Shown here in pieces: positions 39,301 through 48,657 of a stretch of 64,000 nucleotides of DNA; position 1 is the first letter of the stretch, and each line of letters opens with the position of its first letter. The notes under the pieces are model-generated. The model had not been told where the DNA came from. It saw only the letters and a list, made by a program, of their open reading frames with translations, and made no database searches. This stretch comes from Mercenaria mercenaria (lineage: Eukaryota; Mollusca; Bivalvia; Venerida; Veneridae), in the NCBI RefSeq assembly GCF_021730395.1, contig NC_069369.1:63515501-63579500 (forward strand), in the 5' to 3' direction. A program made the position numbers and the translations under genes.

Positions 39301-42300
39301 TATATTACGTTTGTCGCTTTAAAACATATTCATTTTATTCTGTCGTACATCTATATAGTTCTTTTATAGTTTTGATAATTCTAAACTTTCAGATAAAGAA
39401 AGTTAAAGCCATGGCAAGAAACAATCACGTTGACGTAACAGTAGACACAGATCTCGGAAACATTGTGGTGATTGGGCTTGTTGCAAATGTTCTCGAGGTT
39501 TTTGATGCTATACATAGCCAGTTACGATCTGCAGATAAATCGTTTTACATGAAAGGTAAAGCCAAATTAATGTATAACATCGTTAAATGGCTTCATCTAA
39601 AAGACCAGAAGGAAGTACCATTTCCTGATCGTGTAAATCTAGAGATAGAAACTGCATACAAACAAAAACAAAAGCAAGTTAAAGTCTGGAACATTTCAGG
39701 CGGTGAATACGAGATTGATTTCGGAAATATGACGGTGCATGACGTCAAACAACCAAATACGAAATTTCCTGTGATAAGAAGAGATCTTGTTGCGGGTAAA
39801 AAATGCTTAGCATTTTATTGTTATGTTTTAGCTCACTTGAGCGCGACATGATCAATGTGAGCTATTTTGACCTGTCACTGCCCGGCGTCGTGCGTCGTCC
39901 GTCAATATTTGCCTGGTTGAGTCCCTAGATGCCACAGTTGTGACCCAATCTTTATGAAACTTAATCTGAATATTTGTGTTGATAATCTCTAGGTCACGTT
40001 TGGAACTGGGTTATGTGGGGTCAAAACTAGGTCAGTAGACTAGATCAAAGGAAAATTTTGTTAATACTATAGGGTCCAGAGTTTAACTTTGAAACTCATG
40101 GGAATTAGTCAGAATGTTTGTCTTGATGACTTGTAGGTCACATTTGAATCTGAGTCAAGTGGTGTCAAAAACTAGGTCACTCGGTCAAATCAATAAAAAG
40201 CTTGTTAACACTCTAGAAGCCACATGTATGACTTCATTTTTATGAACCTTGGTGAGAATGTTTATCTTGTTGATCTTTAGGCCAAGTTCGAAACTTGGTA
40301 ATATGGGGTCAAAAGCTAGGCCACTAGGTACAAGGAAGATCTTGTTAACACAATAAAGACCAACACATTTTAAGTTTGATACTTGGGCGAATTGGTCAGA
40401 ATGTTTGACTTTATGCCCTCTAGGTCAAGTTAGAATCTGGGTCATGTGGGGTAAAAAAACTAGGTCACCCGATTAAATAAAATAAACGTTCGTAAACACT
40501 CTAGAGGGCACATTTATGACCCTATCTTCACGAGATTGTCTTGATGACCTTTTGGTCAAGTTTGTATCATGACCATGTGGGATCAAAAATTATGACCATG
40601 TAGGGTAAAAAATTAGGTCACCTGATCAAATCAAAGGAAAAGTTTGTTAACAATAGAGACAACATTTATGTCCATATCTTCATGAAACTTGGTCCGAACG
40701 TTTGTCTTAATGATCTCTAGGACGAGTCCAAAACTAGGTCATGTTGAATCAAAGCTAGGCCAGTTCAAAGGAAAATCTTGTTAACATTCTAGAGGTAACA
40801 TTGAAAGTTAGAAACTCATGTGAATTGGTCATAAAGTTTTAGAGCTATTGATGACCTGTTGGTTCTATAACTCAGGTGAGCGATCTAGGGTCATCATTAC
40901 CATCTTGTTTGATACTTCTTCAAGCAAATGATTTCTAACTGCGGTCATAAAAGCGGTTTTTTACTTTGTAAACTGTTGATAAGCAATGTTACAGTTATGA
41001 CTGTCAAAAACGGCTTAAGTGAAATTTCACGGTCATGAGTAATATTATGTGACCATTGCAGTATGTTGAATATTGTGATATAAGCAGCAGATGCACTATA
41101 ATCACTGGTATCAGAAATATGGTGAAATTTTGTTACGCACACATTGTTCTTATATGTAATCGAGGTTGTATTGACACGTGTCCATGCGTAGAGAAACTAA
41201 ATCACATGCACATATTTGCCGTATTAAAGCAAGTTTGAGTAAATGATTTATGTAGCCATATATCGTGATAAGTTCTGATTTGACATTTCTTTAAAATTGA
41301 GTAGAAACTGTTTCTTCAGAAGTAGGATATAATATCGGCATTTTCTGGTTTCAGGTGCTAGTTTTGATATTCCGAAGCACTGGCAATCGATGGAAGATAA
41401 AGAAAACTTGAAACTTGTGACTTTGAACCAAGCAGATTCCGAGTACAGTAAAGTGGTATCCGAGTTTACAAAAACATTAGGAAGGGAACCAAATATCGTG
41501 AAGGTATATACTTTCAATCGTTTTGCCATTCATGAAACAATCTCTTTCATCATATCGCTTTTTGTGCTCCAAAATGCGGGGGTGGGGGAGGCGAGCGGGA
41601 CGGGGGCACTTAGAATGCCTTTGTCCGTCCGAAAGTTGTATCATTCACATCTCAAAAAGTATTTGACCCAGAGTCATCAAACCTCACAGGATTGTGATTC
41701 AGCATGGAAGCAGTGCACCAGAGATTTTAATTTGGATCTCACACATCGAGACCAGAGTAATGGCGCTTGACTTGGCCTAAAATAGACGTAAAAATGTTTT
41801 TGCTGCATGTATACATTTCAAAAAGTATTAGACCAAGTTCAATCTATGAAGCATCACAGGAATAGTATTTATCATGTGAAGTTGTTCATCTGGGGTTTTG
41901 TTAGAGATATTACTCAGTTGGAACATAGTTATTGCCCATTTACGTAGTAAAAGAATATGCATAAAAAGACATAAACATCTAAAAACGTATATAACATAGG
42001 GCCATGAAGTTGTGAAGTTGCCCATGGGATTTTCTTCTGGATTATTACCAATTAGACCAACCTGCCCGCTTAGCTCAGTAGGTAGAGCGTCGGTCTACGG
42101 ATCACGGGGTCGCGAGTTCGATCCTCTGGCGGGGCGTGTGTTCTCCGTGACTATTTGATAAACGACATTGTGTCTGAAATCATTAGTCCTCCACCTCTGA
42201 TTCATGTGGGGAAGTTGGCAGTTACTTGCGGAGAACAGGTTTGTACTGGTACAGAATCCAGGAACACTGGTTAGGTTAACTTCCCGCCGTTACATAACTG

Positions 42301-44425
42301 AAATACTGTTGAAAAACGGCATTAAACCCAAAACAAACAAACAAACAAAACCAGTTAGACCTCTTGAAAACATGCATAAAAGGGATAAAAAGTTTGTGTT
42401 GCTTGTATCTCAAAAAGTGTTTTACCTAGAATCATAAAACATAAGGGGATTGTTATATAGCATGTGAAGTTGCGAACCTTGTGTTCTGTTTGGGATTTCA
42501 CTTAGCCAGATTTGAGTTATGGTCCTTGACTTAGTGAAAATACACATACAGTGCTTGTGTTACATATATTTAAAAAAAACTTTTAGAATCATGAAATCAT
42601 GTTTGAATATTGTCCAGCGTGTAAATTTGTGCACCTGAGTTTTTGTTGTTTCTTTCACTTTGTTTGACCAGAGTTATAGCCGTTGATTTAGTCAAAAAAT
42701 AAAAGTCTGTGCTGCATGTTTGGCAAAATGCACTTGACCTAAAGTCATAGAACGTTACAGGATTGTTTAATAGCCTATGAAGTTTTGCATAAAGTATTCT
42801 CTTTTGGATTTTGTTCGGCTAGACTAGAGTTTTGGCCGTTCACTACGTGAGAGATACACACAAAGTTCTTAAGTCAATATTACACCTTGAGTCATAAAAC
42901 CTTGTATAGTGACAAGAGTGGGGGCACCTGTGTCCTATTTATGTTTTGTATTATGTTGGGTATAAGTCACAGCAACACAGCTTTTGATTATATGGCAACT
43001 CTCCGGCTTTTCACGGCGAATAAAGATACCACTTGCCGCCCTGGCATGATTTTAGGAACAGGCGTCGATTACCTTCTAAAAGTCAGAATGGTTTCCTCTC
43101 CTTGTATGACAGCCTGAGTAGGAACTGAAGGACAGAGAATAAAAAGTCAGAAACCTTTACCGCTGGATCACAGAGGTCCCTCATTAATCATGTTGCCTTA
43201 TTTTTTTTATTTTATCTTACTTATAAGTGCCTAATAAAAACAAAATTATATAAGGTACATGATGTTTGTAATATTTTTTTTCAGATTGAAAGAATTCAGA
43301 ATAAAACTTTATATACACAATACGCAGCCAAGCGTAAAGAGATGAACGTAAATAACCCTAAGAAGAAGGATAATGAAAAAATGTTGTGGCATGGAAGTGC
43401 TGACTATGCCGTACAAAGTATCAATTCACATGGTTTCAACAGAAGTTACTGTGGAAAGAATGGTAAGCTGAATTGAGCATTTGTACGTTGGAGATTCTTA
43501 AAACCTATTTAAACTCGCGAGTGGTGGGATACCTTCTTGTTGTATTATATTTCCCACCACCGATTTTTCATGGACTGGTCTTTTCATATTTCGCTTTAGC
43601 TGTACGGCATATCACTTTGTTAAAAAGGAGATAGGCATTTAATTTGAACCCAGATATAATGCATATATAGCGTTTGTATTGAAGTCACGCATTTTGTCCG
43701 TCCGTCCAACGTCCGTTTCGTATCTTCTTGACCGCTGGGTGGATTTTCAAAAAGTTAGTAACAATTGTCAACCTTATCCAGATCCAGATGATATGCTGAA
43801 TGCACAACCCAGGGACAATGTCACACTTCAAAAAATGAAAAAAGTTTAAATTGGTGTTTACTCTATACCTTCCTTTAAAACGACTTGAAGGATTTTCATA
43901 GACATTACATCAGTTGTTAACCTCACGAAGACGACTTGCGGAGTGCAGATCCCAGTTCACCAAGTTCAAGGTCTTACTTGAAGGTACAAATTCATAATCA
44001 TAATATTTCCCTTTCCCTTTGTCAAAGCGGTGTCTGGGGGTATTAGTCGCCATTAGTGATAGCTCTAATTCATTTAAACTAAAACCTAGTAAATATGTGT
44101 TTTACTATGTTCAAATATAAATAAACATTTTTTTCCAGCGACCGCAATAGGCCAAGGTGTATATTTCGCTGTTAATGCAAACTATTCGGAACAAGGAACA
44201 TACTCGCCCCAAGGAAGTGACGGAAACAAGAGGATGTATCGGTGTTTGGTATTGACGGGGAAATATTGCACTGGATCAAGCGATATGCGAGTACCACCAG
44301 CAATAGATAAATCCAAGCCGCATATTCTCTATGATTCTGTCGCCAACAGTACTGCAAGTCCAGTCATGTTTGTCGTCTTCAGTGACACACAGGCATACCC
44401 GGAACATCTTATTACTTACAGATAG
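17417..44425 (+). CDS. B-box/coiled-coil - KH - WWE - PARP catalytic protein (seven exons)
   Basis: Exons 17417-18323, 22326-22484, 24068-24213, 39393-39795, 41355-41503, 43285-43462 and 44139-44425 are all phase-compatible (1,1,0,1,0,1), giving 742 residues. Order: B-box 1 (C27, C30, C43, C46, C51, C54, H58/H67), B-box 2 (C94, H97, C106, H109, C114, C117, H122), coiled coil about 140-260, two KH-like segments about 310-455, WWE about 465-525 (W470, IETAY, YEIDFGNM), and PARP catalytic 540-742. Triad positions are H624 (LWHGS), Y656 (GVYFA) and M724 (VMFVVF). PARPs with a hydrophobic third residue (PARP10, 12, 14, 15) transfer single ADP-ribose units, so mono-ADP-ribosylation is expected. The C-terminal half resembles PARP14, but the B-box module replaces macrodomains. 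An intracellular antiviral or stress role is inferred. A decayed copy of exons 4-7 lies downstream. Confidence 0.87.
19750..19975. repeat. Degenerate CGAGCG / CGACAT short repeat
   Basis: About six loosely spaced units of 30-40 bp built from CGAGCGTGCGACAT or CTCGAGCGCAAGACATATTA-like words, some inverted. CpG-containing words are iterated in otherwise CpG-poor DNA. No coding content and no clear ends. Confidence 0.6.
20564..20770 (-). other. Candidate orphan exon or small secreted ORF
   Basis: The minus strand gives a hydrophobic stretch (LCLFFVLGEIAQSSQWSVTC) followed by about 45 ordinary residues. The ATG-less upstream extension keeps a signal-peptide-like composition (LKIVSVLLCLFFVL). 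The same stretch also reads as a pyrimidine tract plus TTTTAG, so it could instead be the acceptor of a last exon on the minus strand. Either reading is weak, and no homologue is recognised. Confidence 0.2.
20962..21962 (+). repeat. Dispersed ~1-kb repeat with internal ~150-bp units (family R1)
   Basis: Internal units repeat phrases such as AACTAGGTCACCAGGTCAA, GTTAACACTCTAGAGGCCAC and TCAGAATGTTAAT. The start is GAGCTATTGTGATCGCCC..GTCGTCCGTCG and the end is GAGATCCAGGGTCATCATGACCCTCTTGTTT-like. The same family is at 39830-40910 (complete) and 30000-30360 (partial). It is non-coding. It lies in intron 1 of gene 2. Confidence 0.85.
22326..22484 (+). CDS. Gene 2 exon 2: first KH-like segment
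   Basis: 159 bases after AAATCAG and before GTAAGC, phase 1 to 1, residues 303-355 (KTTMLVADIYSKTHR, then HPKVKKYFECSHG, ending KLETG). The alternation of beta-strand-like and helix-like segments resembles PARP14 KH-like repeats; the assignment is by pattern only. An internal ATG at 22334 is not a start. Confidence 0.72.
22920..23460 (+). repeat. Dispersed repeat with GGGCCATAACT phrases
   Basis: Two to three internal units carry AAGGGCCATAACCTTGG, AGTCATAACTCTGG and ACTAGGTCAAATACCTTTTG, and it ends with ACGGACGTTC-type words. This is a non-coding dispersed repeat of the kind that fills the introns here. A second short repeat with GGACAGACGGACGGACGCAC follows at 23565-23640. Confidence 0.6.
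24068..24213 (+). CDS. Gene 2 exon 3: KH-like segment
   Basis: 146 bases after TCTTACAG and before GTAAGT, entered in phase 1 and left in phase 0, residues 356-404. Encodes SCTITIYAENKVKVEAAIRN then ERTVEKEWMVKIL, a beta-strand plus long helix typical of KH-like repeats in PARP14-type proteins. Confidence 0.8.
24890..24960. repeat. Short palindromic dispersed repeat
   Basis: TTTGTGACC and GGTCACAAA flank CTACCTTCGGTCTC, with the palindrome extending into GGGATATC / CATTCCC. The frames of 87-112 codons across this region are by-products. Confidence 0.55.
25511..25950 (+). mobile_element. tRNA-derived SINE with GCGCTATATAAAT tail
   Basis: The head has box A-like TGGTCTAGTGG and box B GGTTCGAATCC. 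The body is about 330 bp, with AAGGGCGCTATATAAATCTG before a (TAA)n tract (25922-25949). The GCGCTATATAAAT ending is the tail type shared with L2/CR1-like LINEs in several SINE families. It is in intron 3 of gene 2. Confidence 0.88.
27385..29065 (-). mobile_element. Degenerate pogo-like DNA transposon with psq-type HTH
   Basis: Minus-strand pieces occur in transposase order. A pipsqueak-type helix-turn-helix (29065-28900; SPTILTKAYENVKDGDLSVR, interrupted by a stop) comes first. Next is a CENP-B/Tc5-type HTH (28777-28540; LVEHINDMAMVRYLYTRAEL, SYRWFYGFLGRWPQLKV). Then come DDE-core pieces: CGNAPGQQIPPYFVFAGKNF (28530-28440), GWSNGEVFKNYLETHF with LLLLPYDEHRSQ (28350-28200), a PPHTSHILQPMDV region (28175-28110), and a C-terminal tail to 27389. 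The stretch holding the first catalytic Asp is deleted between the second HTH and CGNAPG. With stops and frame changes it cannot be active. It lies in intron 3 of gene 2. Confidence 0.85.
29640..29890 (+). repeat. Imperfect (ATC)n-rich microsatellite
   Basis: About 250 bp dominated by TCATCA, ATCATT and TCATCG. The plus-strand frame of histidines and serines is a by-product of the trinucleotide repeat. Confidence 0.9.
30000..30360 (+). repeat. Partial R1-family repeat
   Basis: Carries R1 phrases (GTTAACACTTTCGAGGACAT, GAATGTTTGTATT, AAACACTAGGTTTTAGGTCAG) but neither end. It abuts the inverted-repeat complex starting at 30377, which probably truncated it. Confidence 0.65.
31257..31333 (+). 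repeat. A-rich tract inside block B
   Basis: Runs of A broken by single G, C or T. The inverted partner block B' (near 37100) lacks it, so it was gained after the inverted copies formed. A 61-codon lysine-rich frame across it is not a gene. Confidence 0.9.
32880..32970 (+). repeat. tRNA-like SINE fragment
   Basis: GGATGCGCATTGGTATAGGG gives a box A-like part and CGCGGGTTCGAATCCCG at 32936-32952 an almost perfect box B. A second, poorer tRNA-like stretch lies at 33250-33350. Neither folds as a clean tRNA by eye, so SINE-derived remnants are more likely than functional tRNAs. Confidence 0.45.
37800..39100 (+). mobile_element. Fossil reverse-transcriptase retroelement, 3' part
   Basis: Two pieces of a reverse-transcriptase polyprotein C-terminal region are recognisable (words KIYDKRDDFNF, SYGVYISQLIHFARAC, QGYRDHKLRKAFSKFYYR, PEYYGDVVYKIRKI), followed by a non-coding 3' tail. 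The tail contains a direct repeat of about 105 bp (from 38690 and 38937, offset 247) with the shared word AAACGCGTTTAAA. The family is a common invertebrate retroelement whose class I cannot fix (Penelope-like or tyrosine-recombinase type are both possible). It is clearly broken and lacks its 5' part. It is old relative to gene 2, within whose intron 3 it lies. Confidence 0.75.
39393..39795 (+). CDS. Gene 2 exon 4: KH-like segment and WWE domain
   Basis: 403 bases, after AACTTTCAG, donor GCG G|GTAAAA, phase 0 to 1, residues 405-538. The first part (VDVTVDTDLGNIVVIGL then NVLEVFDAIHSQL) completes a KH-like fold. The second (WLHLKDQKEVPFP, NLEIETAY, YEIDFGNMTV) is a WWE domain, which in PARP and RNF146 proteins binds poly- or iso-ADP-ribose. 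The open frame extends to 39132 upstream, but that part precedes the splice acceptor and is not coding. Confidence 0.88.
39830..40910 (+). repeat. Complete R1-family repeat with defined ends
   Basis: Begins AGCTCACTTGAGCGCGAC and ends ACTCAGGTGAGCGATCTAGG followed by TCATCATTACCATCTTGTTT. Internal units repeat AACTAGGTCAC and TTGTTAACACTCTAGA phrases. The decayed tandem copy of this intron (after 46823) has no such insert between TGTTAT and ATACTTCTT, giving an empty site that fixes both ends. Confidence 0.88.
41355..41503 (+). CDS. Gene 2 exon 5: start of PARP catalytic domain
   Basis: 149 bases after GGTTTCAG, before GTATAT, phase 1 to 0, residues 539-588. Encodes FDIPKHWQSMEDKENLKLV and SEYSKVVSEFTKTLG, matching the PARP14-type opening (PxxWxxM, then S-EY-xV-xxF). 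Confidence 0.9.
41570..42925 (+). repeat. Dispersed repeat with ~150-bp units (family R2), interrupted by a SINE
   Basis: Units share AAAAAGTATTTGACC, AGTCATAAAAC..TTACAGGATTGT, CATGTGAAGTTG and GGGTTTTGTT phrases. It begins near GCGGGGGTGGGGGAG (41577) and ends near AGTGGGGGCACCTGTGTCCT (42920). A SINE (42059-42349) was inserted into it later. It is in intron 5 of gene 2. Confidence 0.75.
42059..42349 (+). mobile_element. tRNA-derived SINE with 12-bp target duplication
   Basis: The head CTTAGCTCAGTAGGTAGAGC (box A) and GCGAGTTCGATCC (box B) look like a tRNA. The body is about 200 bp with GGTTTGTACTGGTACAGAAT, and the tail is (AAAC)n. Flanks ACCAATTAGACC (42047-42058) and ACCAGTTAGACC (42350-42361) form a 12-bp target duplication with one difference. 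Same family as 14185-14479. Confidence 0.95.
43075..43190 (-). repeat. tRNA-Ser-like SINE remnant in intron 5 of gene 2
   Basis: On the minus strand, GATTAATGAGGGACCTCTGT is followed by a degraded tRNA-Ser-like D-arm region. The better copy at 48825-48925 sits at the equivalent place in the duplicated intron, so this insertion predates the exon duplication. Confidence 0.6.
43285..43462 (+). CDS. Gene 2 exon 6: PARP NAD-binding part with catalytic His
   Basis: 178 bases after TTTTTCAG, before GTAAGC, phase 0 to 1, residues 589-647. Encodes IERIQNKTLYTQYAAKRKEM, NEKMLWHGS (His624 and its Gly-Ser, the H position of the triad), and SINSHGFNRSYCGKNG, all conserved in PARP12/14-type domains. Confidence 0.93.
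43463..44138. other. Intron 6 of gene 2
   Basis: The first ~100 bases (from GTAAGCTGAATTGAGCATTT) and the later GTCACGCATTTTGT segment are shared with the intron of the decayed copy (49191-49808). No exon is seen in it. Confidence 0.7.
44139..44425 (+). CDS. Gene 2 exon 7: PARP C-terminal part, stop
   Basis: 287 bases after TTTTCCAG, residues 648-742 and TAG. Encodes GQGVYFAVNANYS (Tyr656), YRCLVLTGKY, RVPPAIDKSK, LYDSVANS and VMFVVFSDTQAYPEHLITYR. The residue at the third triad position is Met724, where PARP1 has Glu, which argues against polymer formation. Confidence 0.94.
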
Positions 44426-45394
44426 TCTTAATGCTTTGCTCTTAGTTACAACTGTGATCCAAAGACAGAACAATGTTGACACTTATAGAGTCAATTGTAT
44501 AATGTTATAGGACACTATTAATTTTGTCAGCACACCTTCGTTCCAATCTCGGTAATTGTTAGATATATGAAATATGTTCGCTGTTTGTAATTCATGCATA
44601 ATACGTAATGAGCTTCAGAATGCTCACAAAACAAAACTGCCAGCATATTATAATCACATGATTAATTATGTGTCCTGTCATTCTCATTGTGTTAACTAAG
44701 AAACTGATGAAATGTATTTTTCTTTTACTTTAGCTTCTGGGTGTGATTGCTTGTTGTCTATATCAGTTGTAGCGTAATGTTTGAAAACAATGAATGGATG
44801 TTTCGTAGCAAATACCAAAGTCCTTTCTGGATCTACGTACATAATCATTTACTTTGTTGTGTTTTATGTAACAATGAAAAACAATTTGTATACCTGCAAG
44901 AAGTTCACATCCTATGCGAATGCCTCTCATGGTACTGCAGATAAACTAAATGCATGTGGTACTTCTGGTCAGATTAAACTCAATTATGTGCAATATGCAC
45001 TTAGATGATGCATATAAGCTTGCGTGTATACATAAGCTACAAGAAAGGATGATAAAATTATACAATAGTGTTGATATTTGGCTTAAAGAAACTTCCTCTG
45101 AATTAATTATACATGCGTATTTCAATTTCATTGAAAAATGACAGGGTATAATTTGGTACCCGATCAAGACGTACAGGGATTCATATATTTTATCTTTGAA
45201 TATGTGTCTTTTGTAATATTATCTCATATTTTATAAATTTATTTTTCAAATCTTGTGAGAATCAAATATTATCTCATCATAAACAAATAGCTAATCGTAA
45301 AAAACCCCATTTGTATCTGATGATAACCCGTTTGTAGCTTGGCAGTTAAATACTGACGTGTCTCTTACAATCATCTGAGGGAAATATATTTCGT
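44426..45394. other. Downstream of gene 2, no gene seen
   Basis: AT-rich DNA containing the 3' UTR of gene 2, with no clear canonical poly(A) signal close to the stop. The 60-75 codon frames have no protein features. Confidence 0.45.
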
Positions 45395-45780
45395 TATTAT
45401 ATCTCCGGTGTCTGTCCGTCTGTCTGTCCGTCAGCAATTTCGTGTCCACTCTGTACTTCTTGAACCCCTTAAAGGATTTCAAAGAAACTTGACACAAATG
45501 TTCACCACTCCAAGACAATGTGCAGAGCGCATGTTTTTAATGTCTCGCTTCAAGGTCAAGGTCACACTTTGGGGTCAAAGGTCAGATCAGTTCATTTCGT
45601 GTTCGCTCTGTTACTTTTTCAAATTTCAAAGAAACTTGGCACAAATGTTCACCACACCGAAACGACATGCAGAGCGCATGTTTCGGATGACTCACTTCAA
45701 GGCCAAGGTCACACTTAGGTGTCAAAGGTCATATATCACTTTGCTTTGTGTATATTGCTCTGCATTGCAGTGCTCTTATT
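45395..45780 (+). repeat. Dispersed repeat, two diverged ~165-bp units
   Basis: TCTGTCCGTCTGTCTGTCCG opens it. Two units share AAGAAACTTGACACAAATGT and its variant, then TTCACCAC, GCAGAGCGCATGTTT and AAGGTCAAGGTCACACTT. Non-coding; open frames through it are chance. Confidence 0.75.
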
Positions 45781-46560
45781 AGCTCGACTATTCGAAGAAT
45801 AGTCTAGCTATTCTACTCACCCTGGCGTTGGCGTCGGCGTCGGCGTCACACCTTGGTTAAGTTTTTGCATGCATGTACATACAGCCATCATCCAAAGGCA
45901 TATAACTTTGAAACTTATTTGTTTCTTTTTTCTAGGTCAATTACCAACCTCACCGGGTCAAGCTCTATAACTCTGACATGTATTTTGAGCAAATTATGCC
46001 CCCTTTTTTACTTAGAAAATTCTGGTTAAAGCTTTACATGCAAGTTACCATCTCCAAAACTAATGCAGATATTGATTTGAAACTTAACAAGTGTCCTCAG
46101 GGTTATAAAACTAGTTGATAGCACCAAGTTCCATAACTCTGACCTTCATTTTGGCCAAATTATGCCCCCTTTTGGACTTAGAAAATTCTGGTTAAAGTTT
46201 TACGTGCAAGTACATAAAGCTATTACTAAAAGGCGTATAGATTTGAAACTTATTTTTTCTTTTTCTAGATCAATTACCAACCTCACTGGGTCAAGTCCCA
46301 TAACTCTGACATGTATTTTGAGCAAATAATGCCTCCATTTGGACTTGGAAAATTATGGTTAAAGTTTTACGTGCAAGTACATAAAGCTATTACTAAAAGG
46401 CGTATAGATTTGAAACTTATTTTTTCTTTTTCTAGATCAATTACCAACCTCACTGGGTCAAGTCCCATAACTCTGACATGTATTTTGAGCAAATAATGCC
46501 GCCATTTGGACTTGGAAAATTCTGGTTAAAGCTTTACATGCAATAGTACATGAGCCATAG
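45779..46560 (+). repeat. Dispersed repeat starting AGCTCGACTATTCGAAG, with 177-bp tandem units
   Basis: Begins with the palindrome-rich GACTATTCGAAGAATAGTC and GGCGTCGGCGTCGGCG. Later units repeat TAACTCTGACATGTATTTTG and CAATTACCAACCTCAC. Units at 46201-46377 and 46378-46554 are almost identical, showing recent unequal crossing-over. Non-coding. Confidence 0.85.
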
Positions 46561-47491
46561 GGTTGATTGGTACCATCTCGGGGGATTAATTCTCAAAGTG
46601 ATTTTTGGAAAGGTATACAACCCTGGAGTAAGATAATATATGATAGCAATGTATAGACTGTAGCTCGAGGTTTTTGATGCTATACATAGCCAGTTACGAT
46701 CTGCAGAAATGTCGTTTTACGTGAATAATTACAAATACGAGAGTGATTTCGGAAATATGACGGAGCATGATATCAAACAACCAAATACCAAATTTTCTAT
46801 GATACGAAGAGATTTCGTTGCGGGTAAATAGGCGAAGCATTTAAGTTGTTATTTTGTTATACTTCTTATAGCAAATGATTTCTAATTGCTGTCTAAAAGC
46901 AGTTTTTTTCACTTGAAACTGTCAATAAGTAATATTATAGTTATGACAGTCAAAAATGGCGTAAGTTAACAGTTTACGGTCATGAAAAATATTATGAGAG
47001 CAATGCCATATGACATGTAGAATATTGTGATGTCAGAAGCAGATGTACTATAATCACTGGTCTCAGACAAATGGTGAAATTTTATTAGGCATACACTGTT
47101 CTTAATTGTCTGGTAAACGAAGTTATATTGACACGTGTCCATGCGTAGAGAAACTAAAGCTCATGTATATAATTGCTGTATTGAAGCCAGTTTTAGATAT
47201 GTAGCCATATATTATGACACATTCTGATTTGATAATTGTTTAAAAAAGGTTTCAGTAGTAGGATATATTATCGGCATTTTCTGGTTTCAGGTGCTAGTTT
47301 TGATATTCCGAATTCAATGGAAGATAAAGAAAACTTGAAACGTGTGACTTTGAATCAAACAGATTTTGAGTACAGTAAAGTGGTATTCGAGTTTACTAAA
47401 ACGTTAGGAAGGCAGCCAATTATTGTGAAGATAATATAATTTCATTAGTTTTGCCATTAATGAAACAATATGTTTCATCATGGCTCTTTTT

Positions 47492-48657
47492 AGCTCACCT
47501 TAGCCAAAGGGTTAAGGTGAGTTTTTGTGACCACTTGATGTCCGTCGTGCGTCATCCGTCGTGCGTCTGTCAACAATTCTTGTCTGCACGATAGTGGTTT
47601 CTTTTATGATTTGCTTTTAACCAAACTTGCACAAAACTTGTATCACCATAAGATCTTGGTTCTTTTCTTGAACCAGCCATATCCCTCCATGGGCTCCTGA
47701 AAGGACAAAAATGACTATTTTGGTTTTGGCTTGGTGGTAGCGGTTTCATTTATGGTTTGATTGAAACGACATTTGCCCACAATTTGTATCACTTTTCTGT
47801 TTCGGTTCCTTTCTTAAACCAGTCATATTCAACAATGAGTTCCAGAGTTAGGGCCCCTGGAATGGCCAGAAATTAGCTATTTTGGACATGTCTGCACAAA
47901 AGCGGTTTTTTTTATTTATAACTTGATTTTAACCAAGCTTGAACACAACTTGTATCCATAGGATTTCGATTCCCTGCTTGATCCAGCCATATTCCACCGA
48001 CGGTGTCAGAGTAAATGTCCCCTAAAAGGGTAAACAATTGGCTTTTTGTGATCTCCAACAACATGACTTTCTATAGAATGGAAATTTCCGTACATCACAC
48101 AAAATGCATGTTCAAATACTTCAACAATGATCAGTCTGAAAAATGACACTGTGGTCAATGTATGCCGCGCCCAGGGTTCCCTTCTTTTACATTGACTCAT
48201 ATAGGAAAAAACTTTACAAAAAGCGTCTTGTCCAGAGCTATGAGGTCCAGACCTTATATATTTGGTACTTAGTATTATCTGGTGCTCAACAAGTTTGTTT
48301 ATCAAGTCCCCATTTCCTGATCGTATCAAGCCATGACCATGGGGTCAAAAGTGACTGCGCCTCGGGGTCAACAGATTTTACATTGGCTTATATTGGAAAA
48401 AGCTTTTAAAATATTTTTGAGACCATAAGGCACAGAGTTTAGATATTTGGTATGTGGCACGCTCTAGTGGTTCTAAACAAAACTTTATTATTCATGAGCC
48501 AGTGGTCAATATAGGCCACGCCCGGTTGGTCCCTACTTTAACATAAGACTTATTTGACCTACTCACCTAGATTTTTATTTTTGAAGCTTAAGCAAAGAAA
48601 TTTGTTCTAGCAAGCGCCTAAACACATGTAAGCGATATAGGGACACCATGGTCCTTT
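47492..48657 (+). repeat. Dispersed repeat with AGCTCACCTTAGCC start
   Basis: Opens AGCTCACCTTAGCCAAAGGG then GTCCGTCGTGCGTC. Internal units repeat AACTTGTATCAC, TTGAACCAGCCATAT and GGCCCCTGGAATGG-like phrases. Ends near GTAAGCGATATAGGGACACC. It sits in the intron after the decayed exon 5 copy, at nearly the point where gene 2 intron 5 carries the unrelated R2 repeat, so the two insertions are independent. Confidence 0.75.

Noticed and set aside
39132-39392. Upstream part of the 239-codon frame leading into the WWE exon
   Set aside because: It precedes a good 3' splice site at 39391-39392 and overlaps the tail of a retroelement fossil. The paralogous phase pattern needs the exon to start at 39393.
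45408-45782. 124-codon frame with repeated RNLAQMFTTPKRHAERMF phrases
   Set aside because: Two units of a dispersed non-coding repeat. The same phrases in other frames show the repetition is at DNA level.
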